Part shown: positions 1-8,451 of the stretch, piece by piece
Position numbering within the stretch: the stretch's first letter is position 1
Layout: each line of letters starts with the position of its first letter
Origin: Mycobacterium szulgai
Lineage (GTDB): Bacteria; Actinomycetota; Actinomycetes; Mycobacteriales; Mycobacteriaceae
Reading direction: 5' to 3'
Assembly (NCBI RefSeq): GCF_002116635.1
Contig: NZ_LQPW01000005.1
Span: forward strand, 124,001 to 188,000
Length of the DNA: 64,000 bases
The notes under the pieces: generated by a model
The model's input: only the letters and a program-made list of their open reading frames with translations
Databases searched by the model: none
What the model was told of the DNA's origin: nothing
Program-made: the position numbers and the translations under genes

Positions 1-239
1 CGGTCAACGGCGTGATCAATATCGCCGGCCCGGAAAAACTCGGTATGGACGACTTCATCCGGAACCGGTTCAGCACGACCGGCGATTCGCGCCAAGTGGT
101 GACCGACCCGACGGCCCGCTACTACGGCGCGGTGCTCGACGAGCGCAGCATCGTTCCCGTCGACGGTGAAGACGTCACGATTTTCCAGACCCGCTTCAGC
201 GACTGGGCCGCGTCCCACCTATCCGGTGCTGCCCGGTAG
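1..239 (+). CDS. C-terminal fragment of an NmrA-like / extended SDR NAD(P)-binding protein
   Basis: The reading frame is open from the window edge and stops at 239, so only the last 78 or so residues are present. The fragment contains INIAGPEKLGMDDF and ends DWAASHL, which is like the C-terminal substrate-binding part of NmrA-type atypical SDRs that act as NAD(P)H-dependent reductases or redox sensors. The Rossmann glycine motif would lie outside the window, so cofactor use is inferred. The next gene starts 8 nt downstream on the same strand, which suggests a two-gene unit with the SDR at 248. Confidence 0.6.
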   Translation, partial: VNGVINIAGPEKLGMDDFIRNRFSTTGDSRQVVTDPTARYYGAVLDERSIVPVDGEDVTIFQTRFSDWAASHLSGAAR

Positions 240-247
240 GAACCGCC

Positions 248-970
248 ATGGAGTTGCTCGACCACACCGCTGTGGTCACCGGCGGAACGGCGGGCATTGG
301 ACTCGAGTCTGCGCGTCTGCTGGCAAGCGAAGGAGCCACGGTCATCATCACGGGCCGAAGCCAATCCCGCGGCCGGGAAGCCGCCGATGCCATCGGAGCC
401 AAGGCTCGGTTCGTCCAGGCCGATATGGCCGATGCGGAATCGGTGAATTCGCTTGTGCAGCAGTGCGGTGAGGTCGATATCATCGTCAACAATGCGGCCA
501 GCTTTCCCTCCGCATTGACCATTGACCAGGACATGGCCGTCTTCGAAGCGATGTTCGACACCAACGTTCGCGGCCCTTACTTTCTGGTCGCCGGCCTGGT
601 CCCGGGGATGGTACGGCGGCGGCGCGGCAGCATCGTCAACATCACCACCATGGCCGCGTTCAAAGGGATTCCAGGTGCATCCGGGTACAGCGCCTCCAAA
701 GCCGCTTTGGAGTCGCTGACCCGTACCTGGGCGGCCGAGTTCGGGTCGAGCAACGTGCGGGTGAACAGTGTCGCGCCGGGTCCGACCCGCACGCCGGGCG
801 TCGCCGCCGAATGGGGCGACACCAACGAGGAACTCGGCAAGGCGCTCCCGCTGGCCCGCACCGCCTATGCGGCCGAGATCGCCGAGGCCGTGCTTTTCCT
901 CAGCTCACCTCGCGCCAGCTTCATCACCGGGTCGACCCTGCATGTCGACGGTGGCGGCGCAGCTATCTGA
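248..970 (+). CDS. SDR family NAD(P)-dependent oxidoreductase
   Basis: This 240-residue classical short-chain dehydrogenase has the cofactor motif TGGTAGIG near residue 12, NNAA near residue 84, and the catalytic YSASK near residue 149. It has the usual C-terminal FITGSTLHVDGG. The length is normal for the family. It starts 8 nt after the upstream reductase fragment and probably belongs to that operon. Substrate specificity cannot be read from the sequence. The residue after the glycine-rich motif region is TGRS, where an Arg often favours NADP(H). Confidence 0.85.
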   Translation: MELLDHTAVVTGGTAGIGLESARLLASEGATVIITGRSQSRGREAADAIGAKARFVQADMADAESVNSLVQQCGEVDIIVNNAASFPSALTIDQDMAVFEAMFDTNVRGPYFLVAGLVPGMVRRRRGSIVNITTMAAFKGIPGASGYSASKAALESLTRTWAAEFGSSNVRVNSVAPGPTRTPGVAAEWGDTNEELGKALPLARTAYAAEIAEAVLFLSSPRASFITGSTLHVDGGGAAI

Positions 971-979
971 GAATCACTG

Positions 980-1867
980 TTAGGCAATCGATCTCAGTAC
1001 ACCGAATGCGGCGGCGCCCCAACTGGGCGGCACCACCAACCGCCCGACCACCACACCGCCGCCCCACGCCGCCGAGACTCTTGTCCGCGGATCTCGCGAG
1101 CCGGTCATCGCGGCCGACGTCCCCGACGAAGTCATGCTCGCCGGGGAACTTATCGCCGCCGTGAACGGCCCTATCGCCGACACGAAGGGCCGCAATCGAA
1201 GCAGGCTTGTCATCGCCGCGGTCGCCGACGCCGGCTGCACGGGGTTGCCGAGACTTCGTAGCGCCTGGGGAATGCCAGACATCGCTTGGGCCAAGGCATC
1301 CAGCGTATCCGCGTCCGCGTCCACCCCCGTCGACTCGGGAATGCTTGCGCATGGCATCGGCGGCAGCAACGGGTCCAGCATCGACGCGGACGCCGAGGCG
1401 CCCGCGTAGCGATACATCGCGGAAGCATCCTGCGCCCACATCTCGCCGTACTCGGCTTCCATGGCGGTGATGGCCGGCGTATCGTGGCCGACCACATTGC
1501 CTTTGATCAAAGACGCCAGCCGAGCACGGTTCTCGTCGATAACCGGCGGCGGTACGGTGGCGGCGAGCGCGTTCTCGAACGCGCTGGCGGCGGCCCTGGC
1601 CTGACCGGCGATCGCCTCAGCCTGTTCTGCTGTCCCGGTCAACCAGCCGATAAAGGGAGCGGTGGCGGCGACCATCGCGTCCGAAGCCGGCCCCTGCCAC
1701 CCGTCATCGGTCAGTGCCGACAACGCCGAATTATAAGATGCAGCAGTCGAATACAGGTCGTCGGCTAATTTGTCCCAAGCTGAGGCAGCGACCACCATCG
1801 GCTCAGAGCCGGCGCCCGAGTACATCCTGGCGGAATTGACCTCCGGTGGTAATTCCCCGAAATCCAT
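980..1867 (-). CDS. PPE family protein, short PPE-SVP type
   Basis: The 295-residue product begins MDFGELPPEVNSARMY, the canonical PPE N-terminus, and continues with the WxG-containing helical PPE domain (DGWQGPASDAM near residue 57). Near the C-terminus is VVPPSW, a variant of the GxxSVPxxW signature of the SVP subgroup. PPE proteins are exported by ESX type VII secretion and usually pair with a PE protein; no PE gene is adjacent here, so its partner must be encoded elsewhere. The protein is shorter than typical SVP members (about 350-400 residues). Confidence 0.9.
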   Translation of the reverse strand: MDFGELPPEVNSARMYSGAGSEPMVVAASAWDKLADDLYSTAASYNSALSALTDDGWQGPASDAMVAATAPFIGWLTGTAEQAEAIAGQARAAASAFENALAATVPPPVIDENRARLASLIKGNVVGHDTPAITAMEAEYGEMWAQDASAMYRYAGASASASMLDPLLPPMPCASIPESTGVDADADTLDALAQAMSGIPQALRSLGNPVQPASATAAMTSLLRLRPFVSAIGPFTAAISSPASMTSSGTSAAMTGSRDPRTRVSAAWGGGVVVGRLVVPPSWGAAAFGVLRSIA

Positions 1868-1922
1868 TTGGTCTCACCTCCGGCTGGCCGCCTCAATTCA
1901 ATCGCGTTGGCGCTCTTCATAA

Positions 1923-3191
1923 CTATGCGGTGCACGCCGCCGGGCTATTGTGACGAGAGTCGGCCGAAATCGTTATCAAGCCGTTGAGTAACCGATGCAA
2001 CCCGGCCACGGTGGCCAGACCCACCAAAACCAATCCGCCCCAGACGAGTTCGTCCGCGTTGAGGCGGTGTGCCGCAGACATCAGCGATCCCACCGCCAGA
2101 TTGCCGACCAGAATTCCGACCCCCACGATGGTGCTGTAAAACCCATAGTGGGTCCCCACCAGCCGGTCACCGGCGAGCGCGACCACCGTGCGCATTTCAA
2201 AGGGGAACAGCGCCGCAGAGGCGATGGCGAGCAAGCTCGCCGACAGCAACAACGCCACCACCCCGGCCCACGCGCCCAACCGCTGGCCGTCCGGGAATAC
2301 CAACAGTGGCACGAACGCTGCCGCCAGAATCATCGCCCCGGCCACCAGGCTGCGCCCGGTTCCCAAGCGCGCGGCCAACCACCGGGTGATGCGCAGCTGC
2401 CCGGCGATGGCGACCAGGCCCGATATCGCGAACATCACCGCCACCAACTGGGATTGATGGCCTGGCACCAACGCGGCCGCCTGCATGGGTAGGGCGAGAT
2501 ATACCTGGAACGACAACACATACGCACCGGTCATGACAACCGCGAACCAGAGGAATGGCCGGTTACGTACTACCGTCCGCCAATCCTGAAGTATCGAGGT
2601 CTTCTCGCCAGCGAACTCGGCCGTGTGCTGCGGGAGTGCCAGCAGCTGCGCCACCGTCAGCACCGCGAACACCGCCGCCGCACCCAGCACCGTCATCCGA
2701 AAATCGAACGCCAACAACACCAGTCCCACCAGCGGCCCGAGCAAGATTCCAGACTGGTAGAAGATGTTGAACATCGCGAACGCCTCGACTTTGCGCTCCC
2801 CGGAGTCGGCCGCAACGTAGGCGCGCACGGCGGGATTGAAGAGGGCACCCGCGAAACCCGTTGCCGCCGAGGCGATCAGCAGACTGGGCAACGACTGTGC
2901 GACGGCCAGTAAGGCGAATCCGCCGGTACGGATCAGGCAGCCCGCCACGATCAGCGGCTTATAGCCGAACCGATCGGCCAGGGTGCCTCCGGCGAAGAAC
3001 ATGCCCTGCTGGGCGAAATTGCGGACGCCCAGCACCAGACCCACCGCCCATGCCGCCAGGCCCAGTGGGCCGGCCAGATAGTCGGCCAGGTACGGCATCA
3101 GCATGTAGAAGCCGATGTTGATGCCGAACTGGTTGATCATGAGCACCCGGCTGGCCCGGTTGAAGCTGCGGAATTCGGCAACCACGCCCAT
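1923..3191 (-). CDS. MFS transporter, Rv0849-type, last gene of the lpqS-cysK2 operon
   Basis: The protein is a 12-TM major facilitator of about 422 residues. It contains the loop 2-3 signature region (GGTLADRFGYKP) and repeated Gly/Ala-rich membrane helices, resembling drug:H+ antiporters of the MdtH type. The start at 3191 is chosen because its ATG overlaps the cysK2 TGA by one base (TGATG), which indicates translational coupling. In M. tuberculosis the equivalent gene Rv0849 is part of the copper-induced lpqS operon, so a role in metal or thiol export is possible but unproven. Confidence 0.85.
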   Translation of the reverse strand: MGVVAEFRSFNRASRVLMINQFGINIGFYMLMPYLADYLAGPLGLAAWAVGLVLGVRNFAQQGMFFAGGTLADRFGYKPLIVAGCLIRTGGFALLAVAQSLPSLLIASAATGFAGALFNPAVRAYVAADSGERKVEAFAMFNIFYQSGILLGPLVGLVLLAFDFRMTVLGAAAVFAVLTVAQLLALPQHTAEFAGEKTSILQDWRTVVRNRPFLWFAVVMTGAYVLSFQVYLALPMQAAALVPGHQSQLVAVMFAISGLVAIAGQLRITRWLAARLGTGRSLVAGAMILAAAFVPLLVFPDGQRLGAWAGVVALLLSASLLAIASAALFPFEMRTVVALAGDRLVGTHYGFYSTIVGVGILVGNLAVGSLMSAAHRLNADELVWGGLVLVGLATVAGLHRLLNGLITISADSRHNSPAACTA

Positions 3192-4360
3192 CACGCCACC
3201 GCCTTGGCCGGGTTGACCACCGTGGTCGTCCGAGTCCACCGGGTAACCACCGCGGCTGAGGGCGAGGCGATCTCGTCGGGTTCGCCGGGCGGCGGTCCGG
3301 CGAGCAATTCGTGCTCATTGCAGTACTCGTCGTTGTAGATGGTGTCGAAGTAGCGCTGCGGTCCGTCGGGGAAGATCGCGGCAATGGTCGTGTCGGACGT
3401 GGAGGTGCGCGCGACCCATCCGGCGACCAGAGCGACGGCGCCGACGCTCCATCCGCCGCTGGCATAGTGGGTGGCCGCCATGTTACGGGCCGCCCAGACG
3501 GCCTCGGCGGGTGCGACCCAGTGCACCTCGTTGAACGCGCCGTAGTCCACGTTGTCGGGATAAATGCTCGAGCCCAGCCCGCGCATCAGCCTGCTTGTCG
3601 CGGGTTGGCCGAAGATGGTCGACCCGATCGTGTCCACGCCGATCAGCCGCAGCCGCGGGTTTGCCTCCCGCAGCACCCGGGCCACGCCGGCCGAATGTCC
3701 ACCGGTGCCCACCGAGCACACCAGGACATCGATGTGCCCGAGCTGCTCCACCAGCTCCAGCGCCAGGCCCCGGTAGGCGTCGACGTTGTCCGGATTGGCG
3801 TATTGGTTGGGGTTCCAGGCGGCGGGGTCGGCGGCCATGAGCGCAGCGACCCGATCCTTGCGGGCCTGTTGCCAGCCGCCTACCGGGTGCGGTTCGGTGA
3901 CCATATCGACGCGGGCGCCGTATGCGGTCAGCATCCGCGCGATGATGGGTTCCAGGCCCGGGTCGGTGACCAGGGTGACCGGATGCCGGTATACGTTACC
4001 GGCCAGAGCAAGACCCAATCCCAAAGTGCCGCTGGTTGATTCGATGATGGCACTGCCGGGGCGCAGGTCCCCGCGGGCGCGGGCCCGTTCCACCATGTGC
4101 AGCGCGGGACGGTCTTTCATCCCGCCGGGGTTGAATCCTTCGAGCTTGGCCCAGAATCCGCTGTCGGCCGTGCCGACCGGGCTCGACTCGCCAGAGACCC
4201 AGAGCACCGGGGTGTTGCCGACCATGGTGCCCGGTTGCCGGTTGCGTCCAGGGGTGAGGTGATAGCCCTCAGGTGCAAGGCGGATTCGGTCACGGGCCGG
4301 CCGCGGCCGCACCGAGGTGACGTGGGAACGGTTGGGGATGAGGATGCGTGGGTTGTTCAT
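3191..4360 (-). CDS. cysK2: PLP-dependent S-sulfocysteine synthase-like protein CysK2
   Basis: This 389-residue fold-type II PLP enzyme has the lysine motif NPGGMKDR (Schiff-base Lys), a substrate-loop region ESTSGTLG and a phosphate-binding GTGGHSAG. The length and the position between lpqS and an MFS gene match M. tuberculosis Rv0848 (CysK2), reported to make S-sulfocysteine from O-phosphoserine and thiosulfate. The N-terminal extension of about 45 residues before the catalytic domain is also a CysK2 trait. It lies downstream of lpqS and overlaps the MFS gene by one base. Copper control through the upstream RicR-type box is inferred. Confidence 0.88.
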   Translation of the reverse strand: MNNPRILIPNRSHVTSVRPRPARDRIRLAPEGYHLTPGRNRQPGTMVGNTPVLWVSGESSPVGTADSGFWAKLEGFNPGGMKDRPALHMVERARARGDLRPGSAIIESTSGTLGLGLALAGNVYRHPVTLVTDPGLEPIIARMLTAYGARVDMVTEPHPVGGWQQARKDRVAALMAADPAAWNPNQYANPDNVDAYRGLALELVEQLGHIDVLVCSVGTGGHSAGVARVLREANPRLRLIGVDTIGSTIFGQPATSRLMRGLGSSIYPDNVDYGAFNEVHWVAPAEAVWAARNMAATHYASGGWSVGAVALVAGWVARTSTSDTTIAAIFPDGPQRYFDTIYNDEYCNEHELLAGPPPGEPDEIASPSAAVVTRWTRTTTVVNPAKAVA

Positions 4361-4467
4361 GTTTGTCGTCGCTTCTGCATCGGGGCGCGCGAGGATGCGC
4401 GGCAGGTTGATGTCGGTCAGCGGTCACCAGCGGTGGTGAATGGCCACCAGGGCTTGGCGCTGACCGG

Positions 4468-4863
4468 TCAGCGACGTGCCAGGCAGAACCGAGTCAACAA
4501 CTCTCGGCCGGTAAGAATGGACGACAGCGCCGCGGGCGGGCCCCGCCCGGCCGGCACGATAAGGTGGGCGAACACCGAGCTGGCCGTCGCAGTCACAACG
4601 GCGCCGGCCGACTCGGTTTCGGCGGCCGGGCGCGGCAATGCCGCGGTCGCGAACTGCTTGGGGCAAGATGGGTTGTCCGTCAGGTGCGCATGGTTGGTAT
4701 TGACCGCAAACTCCTTGCCCACCGATGTCACCAGGGGGTGAGCCGAGTGCGTCGCGTGTCGGTGAATCTGCGGAAGCCAGCACTGAGCGGCTACGACGGC
4801 GACCACCCAAGCCAGCGCAACCGCGACCATCGCGGCTCGTGTCCACATCCGACGGCTTGCCAT
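4468..4863 (-). CDS. lpqS: Copper-responsive lipoprotein LpqS
   Basis: The product is 131 residues with a basic N-terminus, one hydrophobic segment and a lipobox-like VAAQC at about residues 24-28, followed by a histidine-rich stretch (HRHATHSAH) and HAH plus NPSC. These residues suit metal binding at the cell surface. The gene is divergent from mmcO and heads the cysK2-MFS operon as in M. tuberculosis Rv0847. The RicR-type palindrome begins 14 nt upstream of its ATG, overlapping the expected promoter. The homologue is a member of the RicR copper regulon; its biochemical role is not established. Confidence 0.88.
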   Translation of the reverse strand: MASRRMWTRAAMVAVALAWVVAVVAAQCWLPQIHRHATHSAHPLVTSVGKEFAVNTNHAHLTDNPSCPKQFATAALPRPAAETESAGAVVTATASSVFAHLIVPAGRGPPAALSSILTGRELLTRFCLARR

Positions 4864-4876
4864 GGCGGCTACTTTA

Positions 4877-4891
4877 TACCCCCTAGGGGTA
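4877..4891. promoter_or_regulatory. RicR-type copper operator between lpqS and mmcO
   Basis: The 15-bp sequence TACCCCCTAGGGGTA fits the palindrome TACCC-N5-GGGTA described for RicR/CsoR-type copper repressors in mycobacteria. It sits in the 120-bp gap between the divergent lpqS and mmcO starts, 14 nt upstream of lpqS, so one dimeric repressor could control both directions. Repressor identity is inferred; no ricR gene is in the window. Confidence 0.85.
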
Positions 4892-4983
4892 CCCTGTAAA
4901 GGTGGACTTGCGCTTGCGCGATGCCCGATGTCCTAGCAGGGTACAAAGCGCGGGGCCGAATCAATTACAACGAGGAGCGGTTA

Positions 4984-6633
4984 ATGCCGGTACTGCCAAC
5001 GAGTGGTAACCCCTTCGGCGGAGTACAGCTCAGCAGGCGCGGCTTTATCGGCGCAGGTATCGCCGGCGGTTTCGCGCTGGCGGCGTGCAGTCGAAACAAA
5101 ACCCCGTCAGCGGCCGCACGAATGGCCGCTGCCATCGACGCCGCCGAGGAGGCCCGGCCGCACAGTGGCCGGACGGTGACCGCTCATTTGACCCCGCAGC
5201 AGGCAGCGGTCGATCTAGGCGGCCTGATCGTCCACACCTTGGCCTACGGCGACGCGATCCCGGGGCCCCTGATCCGCGCGACCGTCGGCGACGAGCTTGT
5301 CGTGTCGGTGAGCAATCGGCTCGACCATCCAACGTCGGTACATTGGCACGGCATTGCCCTGCGCAACGACATGGACGGCGCCGAACCAGCCACCCCCAAC
5401 ATCGGGGCCGGTCAAGACTTCACCTACCGATTCTCCGTGCCGGACGCGGGCACTTACTGGGCTCATCCGCACACCGGGCTGGATGCCGACATGGGGCTCT
5501 ATCTCCCGGTCATCGTTGACGACCCGACGGAGCCAGGCCATTACGACGCCGAATGGATTGTCATCCTTGACGATTGGACCGATGGCGTCGGCAAGAGCCC
5601 GCAACAGTGGTACGACGAGCTGACCTCCCCCAACAAGCCGACCGCCGAAAGCATGCCGCCGACGAGCACGACCACCACGACTTCCACTTCGCCTTCGACC
5701 TCGCCAACTTCGACCTCGACATCGCCGACTTCGACCTCGCCGACTTCGACTTCGACCTCGCCGACTTCCACGACGGGCATGCCGGGGATGCCGGGGATGC
5801 CCGGCGGTGGTGTCGGCAACAGCGACTTGCTCGGCGGCGACGCAGGCGACATCGCGTATCCGTACTACCTGGTCAACGGCCGGATTCCGGCCGCCCCCAC
5901 CACATTTAACGCCAAGCCGGGACAGCGAATCCGCATCCGCTTCATCAACAGCGGGTCCGACACGGCGTTTCGAGTCGCACTGGCCGGGCACACCATGACG
6001 GTCACCCACACCGACGGTTATCCGGTCATCCCCACCCCTGTCGACGCACTACTGATCGGCATGGCCGAGCGCTATGACGTCGTCGTGACCGCCGCCGACG
6101 GCGTCTTTCCATTGGTCGCGGCCGCCGAGGGCAAGAACGCCGTTGCCCGAGCACTGCTTTCGACCGGATCCGGCAGCGCGCCCGATCCGCAGTTCCGGCC
6201 GAATGAACTCAACAAGCGAGTGGGGACCGTCGAAACCTTCATCGCCGCAACATCGGTCAATCTGGGCCGCCCCGAGCCCAACCTCGACCTGCCGGTAGTG
6301 CTGGGCGGCACCATGGCGAAGTACGACTGGACCATCAACGGCGAGCCCTACAGCAGCACCAAACCATTACACATACGGGAGGGCCAGCGCCCCACCCTGA
6401 CGTTCGACAACACCACGATGATGTACCACCCAATTCACTTGCACGGTCACACCTATCAGGTGATCAAGTCCGACGGGACACTCGGCCCCCGCAAGGACAC
6501 CGTCATCGTGCTCCCCAAGCAGAAGGTCCAGGTTGTCCTGTTTGCCGACAACCCCGGCACCTGGGTTATGCACTGCCACAACACATATCACCAGGATGCC
6601 GGCATGATGACCCGGCTCGACTACACGATGTGA
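4984..6633 (+). CDS. mmcO: Multicopper oxidase MmcO (Tat-exported lipoprotein)
   Basis: The ATG at 4984 is preferred over an upstream in-frame one at 4921 because GAGGAG lies 6 nt before it. The 549-residue product has a twin-arginine signal (SRRGFIGAG) followed by a lipobox LAAC, then three cupredoxin domains with all copper motifs visible: HWHG, WAHPH, HPIHLHGH and HCHNTYHQDAGM. It oxidises Cu(I) in the periplasm and protects from copper. The divergent RicR-type box explains copper induction. The second domain boundary carries an inserted Thr/Ser/Pro tract and MPGMPGMPGG, which as far as I recall are absent or much shorter in the M. tuberculosis protein. Confidence 0.93.
   Translation: MPVLPTSGNPFGGVQLSRRGFIGAGIAGGFALAACSRNKTPSAAARMAAAIDAAEEARPHSGRTVTAHLTPQQAAVDLGGLIVHTLAYGDAIPGPLIRATVGDELVVSVSNRLDHPTSVHWHGIALRNDMDGAEPATPNIGAGQDFTYRFSVPDAGTYWAHPHTGLDADMGLYLPVIVDDPTEPGHYDAEWIVILDDWTDGVGKSPQQWYDELTSPNKPTAESMPPTSTTTTTSTSPSTSPTSTSTSPTSTSPTSTSTSPTSTTGMPGMPGMPGGGVGNSDLLGGDAGDIAYPYYLVNGRIPAAPTTFNAKPGQRIRIRFINSGSDTAFRVALAGHTMTVTHTDGYPVIPTPVDALLIGMAERYDVVVTAADGVFPLVAAAEGKNAVARALLSTGSGSAPDPQFRPNELNKRVGTVETFIAATSVNLGRPEPNLDLPVVLGGTMAKYDWTINGEPYSSTKPLHIREGQRPTLTFDNTTMMYHPIHLHGHTYQVIKSDGTLGPRKDTVIVLPKQKVQVVLFADNPGTWVMHCHNTYHQDAGMMTRLDYTM
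5662..5811 (+). repeat. In-frame low-complexity Thr/Ser/Pro tract and Met-Pro-Gly repeat within mmcO
   Basis: Tandem degenerate units such as ACTTCGACCTCG encode (S/T)P-rich repeats of roughly 38 residues, followed directly by GMPGMPGMPGG. The tract lies in a linker between cupredoxin domains and keeps the frame. Such tracts are prone to slippage and are often O-mannosylated in mycobacterial exported proteins. The Met repeats could bind Cu(I). Both roles are inferences. Confidence 0.8.
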
Positions 6634-7451
6634 CGGCAGAAGAAGTCCAGCAGTAGCTCGTTGACTACGCCGGCCTGCTCGATCTGCGGGCAATGCCCGG
6701 CGCCTTCGACCACCACCGAGCGCCCGCCGGGTATTTGGGCGGCGAGTTCCGCGGCCCAGCCACCGGGCAGCAACTTGTCGTTGCCGCCCTCGATGATCAA
6801 CGCCGGAACACCAATTCGCTCATAGGGCCGTGCATTCGACGCAATGGCCGTCGGCGCCGCATTGGGACGCCGAAAACGCGCGGCCGCCACCGCTTCCCAC
6901 GCTCCGGGCGCGACGCTCGACTCGTAGCGCCGCCGCACATAGTCCTCGTCGGCCGGATAGCCGGCGTCGTAGAACAGCGCCTCGACGATGCGGCGCATGG
7001 CCGGCAAGCTCGCGTCGTACTCCTGCAGCGCCGCAAAGTGCCTATTCTGCAGTATCTCTCCTCCGCCGCAAATAATCGCCATGCTGCGGATCGGCAACAG
7101 CGGCGCTTCCGATGTCGCATCGGTGAGCAAGTTGATGGCGCCCATCGAGTTACCGACGAAATGTGCTCGGCCGATGCCAAGAAGCTGACACAAGCGGGCG
7201 ACATGGCGAATGCGCATCGCTCTGCTATTGACGAAGTCGATAACCTTCGCGCTCTGCCCGAATCCGAGCTGATCCGGCGCCACCACCCGGTATTGCGTTG
7301 CAAGCGAGACGATGTTGCGTTCCCAGCCCAATTCGGCGCTGGCTCCGAACTCCCCACCGTGCAGCAAGACCACCGGATCGCCGTCGCCGGCTTCCAGATA
7401 ACTGGTGTGCAGGCCGTCGACCTCGACGGTGCTGCGCTGCACTCCGATCAC
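6621..7451 (-). CDS. Alpha/beta hydrolase, last gene of the aromatic-catabolism operon
   Basis: The start chosen is a GTG at 7451 whose GTGA overlaps the upstream cyclase stop by 4 nt. The longer open frame upstream has no alpha/beta-hydrolase character. The 276-residue protein shows the oxyanion HGG motif near residue 30, the nucleophile elbow GNSMG near residue 104, an Asp in EGGNDK and a His in GAGHCPQ. It resembles meta-cleavage-product (C-C) hydrolases. With the MhpC-like protein at 14868 the operon encodes two hydrolases of this class. It is convergent with mmcO, overlapping by 13 nt. Confidence 0.82.
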   Translation of the reverse strand: MIGVQRSTVEVDGLHTSYLEAGDGDPVVLLHGGEFGASAELGWERNIVSLATQYRVVAPDQLGFGQSAKVIDFVNSRAMRIRHVARLCQLLGIGRAHFVGNSMGAINLLTDATSEAPLLPIRSMAIICGGGEILQNRHFAALQEYDASLPAMRRIVEALFYDAGYPADEDYVRRRYESSVAPGAWEAVAAARFRRPNAAPTAIASNARPYERIGVPALIIEGGNDKLLPGGWAAELAAQIPGGRSVVVEGAGHCPQIEQAGVVNELLLDFFCRHIV

Positions 7452-8437
7452 TTGATTGCGATCGGATTCACCGGAGAGCCAACGCCGCCGACGACCCGCA
7501 AAGGCGGTGCGATGAGCTGGAATTCGTAGACGCCGTCGGCGGCGCAGTCGACCGCCAGCGCGGTGAGGTCCCAGTATTCGCCGAGCATCAGTCCCATGTC
7601 CCGCAGGCACAACAAGTGGAAAGGCAAGAAGAGACCCTCTATTCCCGAGACCGGATCTTCGACTTGCAGGTTGTCGGCGGCGATGGCGGCAATCTCGTGA
7701 TCGTGCAGCCACCGGGCGCATCGCCAGTCCAGACCGGCATAGGGTTCGGTTTTGTTACCGGTCATGAGAAACCTTGCCCACCAACCGGTTCGGATCAACA
7801 CGATGTCACCGCGCTCCAGCGTCACTCGCTGCGCGCGAACCACGTCGTCGAGTTCTTCGGGAGTGATCGGGTTTCCGTGTTCGAGGAACACCTCCGCGCC
7901 GCGATGGCGCACCAGGTCCAGCAGCACCCCACGCGAGGTGATGCCCTTGCTGTCGACCTTGTCGATGCCACAGTGGAAGGCGCCCAGGCTGGTCACCGAA
8001 CCCGCCGGGAAGCCGTTGTAGAGCTTGTCCTCGTAGTAAACGTGCGAAAACGCGTCCCACTGGGTGGCGGCCTGCAACGGCATGATGATCATGTCGTCGT
8101 TGAAGCGGAAGGGATTGTCCACCAGGTAGTTGCCCATCTGGTCCGCGGTCGGGTTCTGCGTCCAACCAGGCCCGTACCGGGCCAGGGTTTCGGCGTCCCC
8201 GCCGTCGATGGTCATCACATGGATCGGGTTGTGCCGGAAGCCGAAGGTGCCCTGCGGTCCTGAGGAGCCGAACTCCACACCAAGCGGGAAGACCTTGCCG
8301 TGGCGGACCAACGAGGCGGCTTGGCGGACCTTCTCGGCAGTGATGAAGTTGAGGGTGCCCAGCTCGTCGTCCTCGCCCCACCGGCCCCAGTTGCTGACAT
8401 CGCGTGCGGCCTTGCGAAAGTCGGTCATGCTGGCCAC
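7448..8437 (-). CDS. Cyclase family protein (kynurenine formamidase-like fold)
   Basis: This 329-residue protein matches the PF04199 cyclase/formamidase family in length and pattern (WGRWGEDDELGTLNF near the N-terminus, then QAATQWDAFSH). In characterised members the metal motif is HxGTHxDxxxH; here the first part reads QAATQWDAFSH, so two of the metal ligands are changed while Asp and the last His remain. The catalysed reaction is therefore uncertain; hydrolysis of a ring-opened or cyclic intermediate is plausible from the operon. The gene overlaps the next gene by 4 nt and follows the SDR by 14 nt. Confidence 0.78.
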   Translation of the reverse strand: MASMTDFRKAARDVSNWGRWGEDDELGTLNFITAEKVRQAASLVRHGKVFPLGVEFGSSGPQGTFGFRHNPIHVMTIDGGDAETLARYGPGWTQNPTADQMGNYLVDNPFRFNDDMIIMPLQAATQWDAFSHVYYEDKLYNGFPAGSVTSLGAFHCGIDKVDSKGITSRGVLLDLVRHRGAEVFLEHGNPITPEELDDVVRAQRVTLERGDIVLIRTGWWARFLMTGNKTEPYAGLDWRCARWLHDHEIAAIAADNLQVEDPVSGIEGLFLPFHLLCLRDMGLMLGEYWDLTALAVDCAADGVYEFQLIAPPLRVVGGVGSPVNPIAIK

Positions 8438-8451
8438 GGACCCACTCCTTA

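Noticed and set aside
3311..4039. Plus-strand open frame opposite cysK2
   Set aside because: It has no family motif and cysK2 on the minus strand is clear.
5662..5811. PGRS-like repeat or a CRISPR array
   Set aside because: The units are short Thr/Ser/Pro codons inside mmcO, with no spacers and no Gly-Gly-Ala PGRS pattern. No CRISPR array was found anywhere in the window.
6621..7721. Longer start for the alpha/beta hydrolase at 7721
   Set aside because: The extra 90 residues are Arg-rich and overlap the cyclase gene; the GTG at 7451 has a 4-nt coupling overlap.
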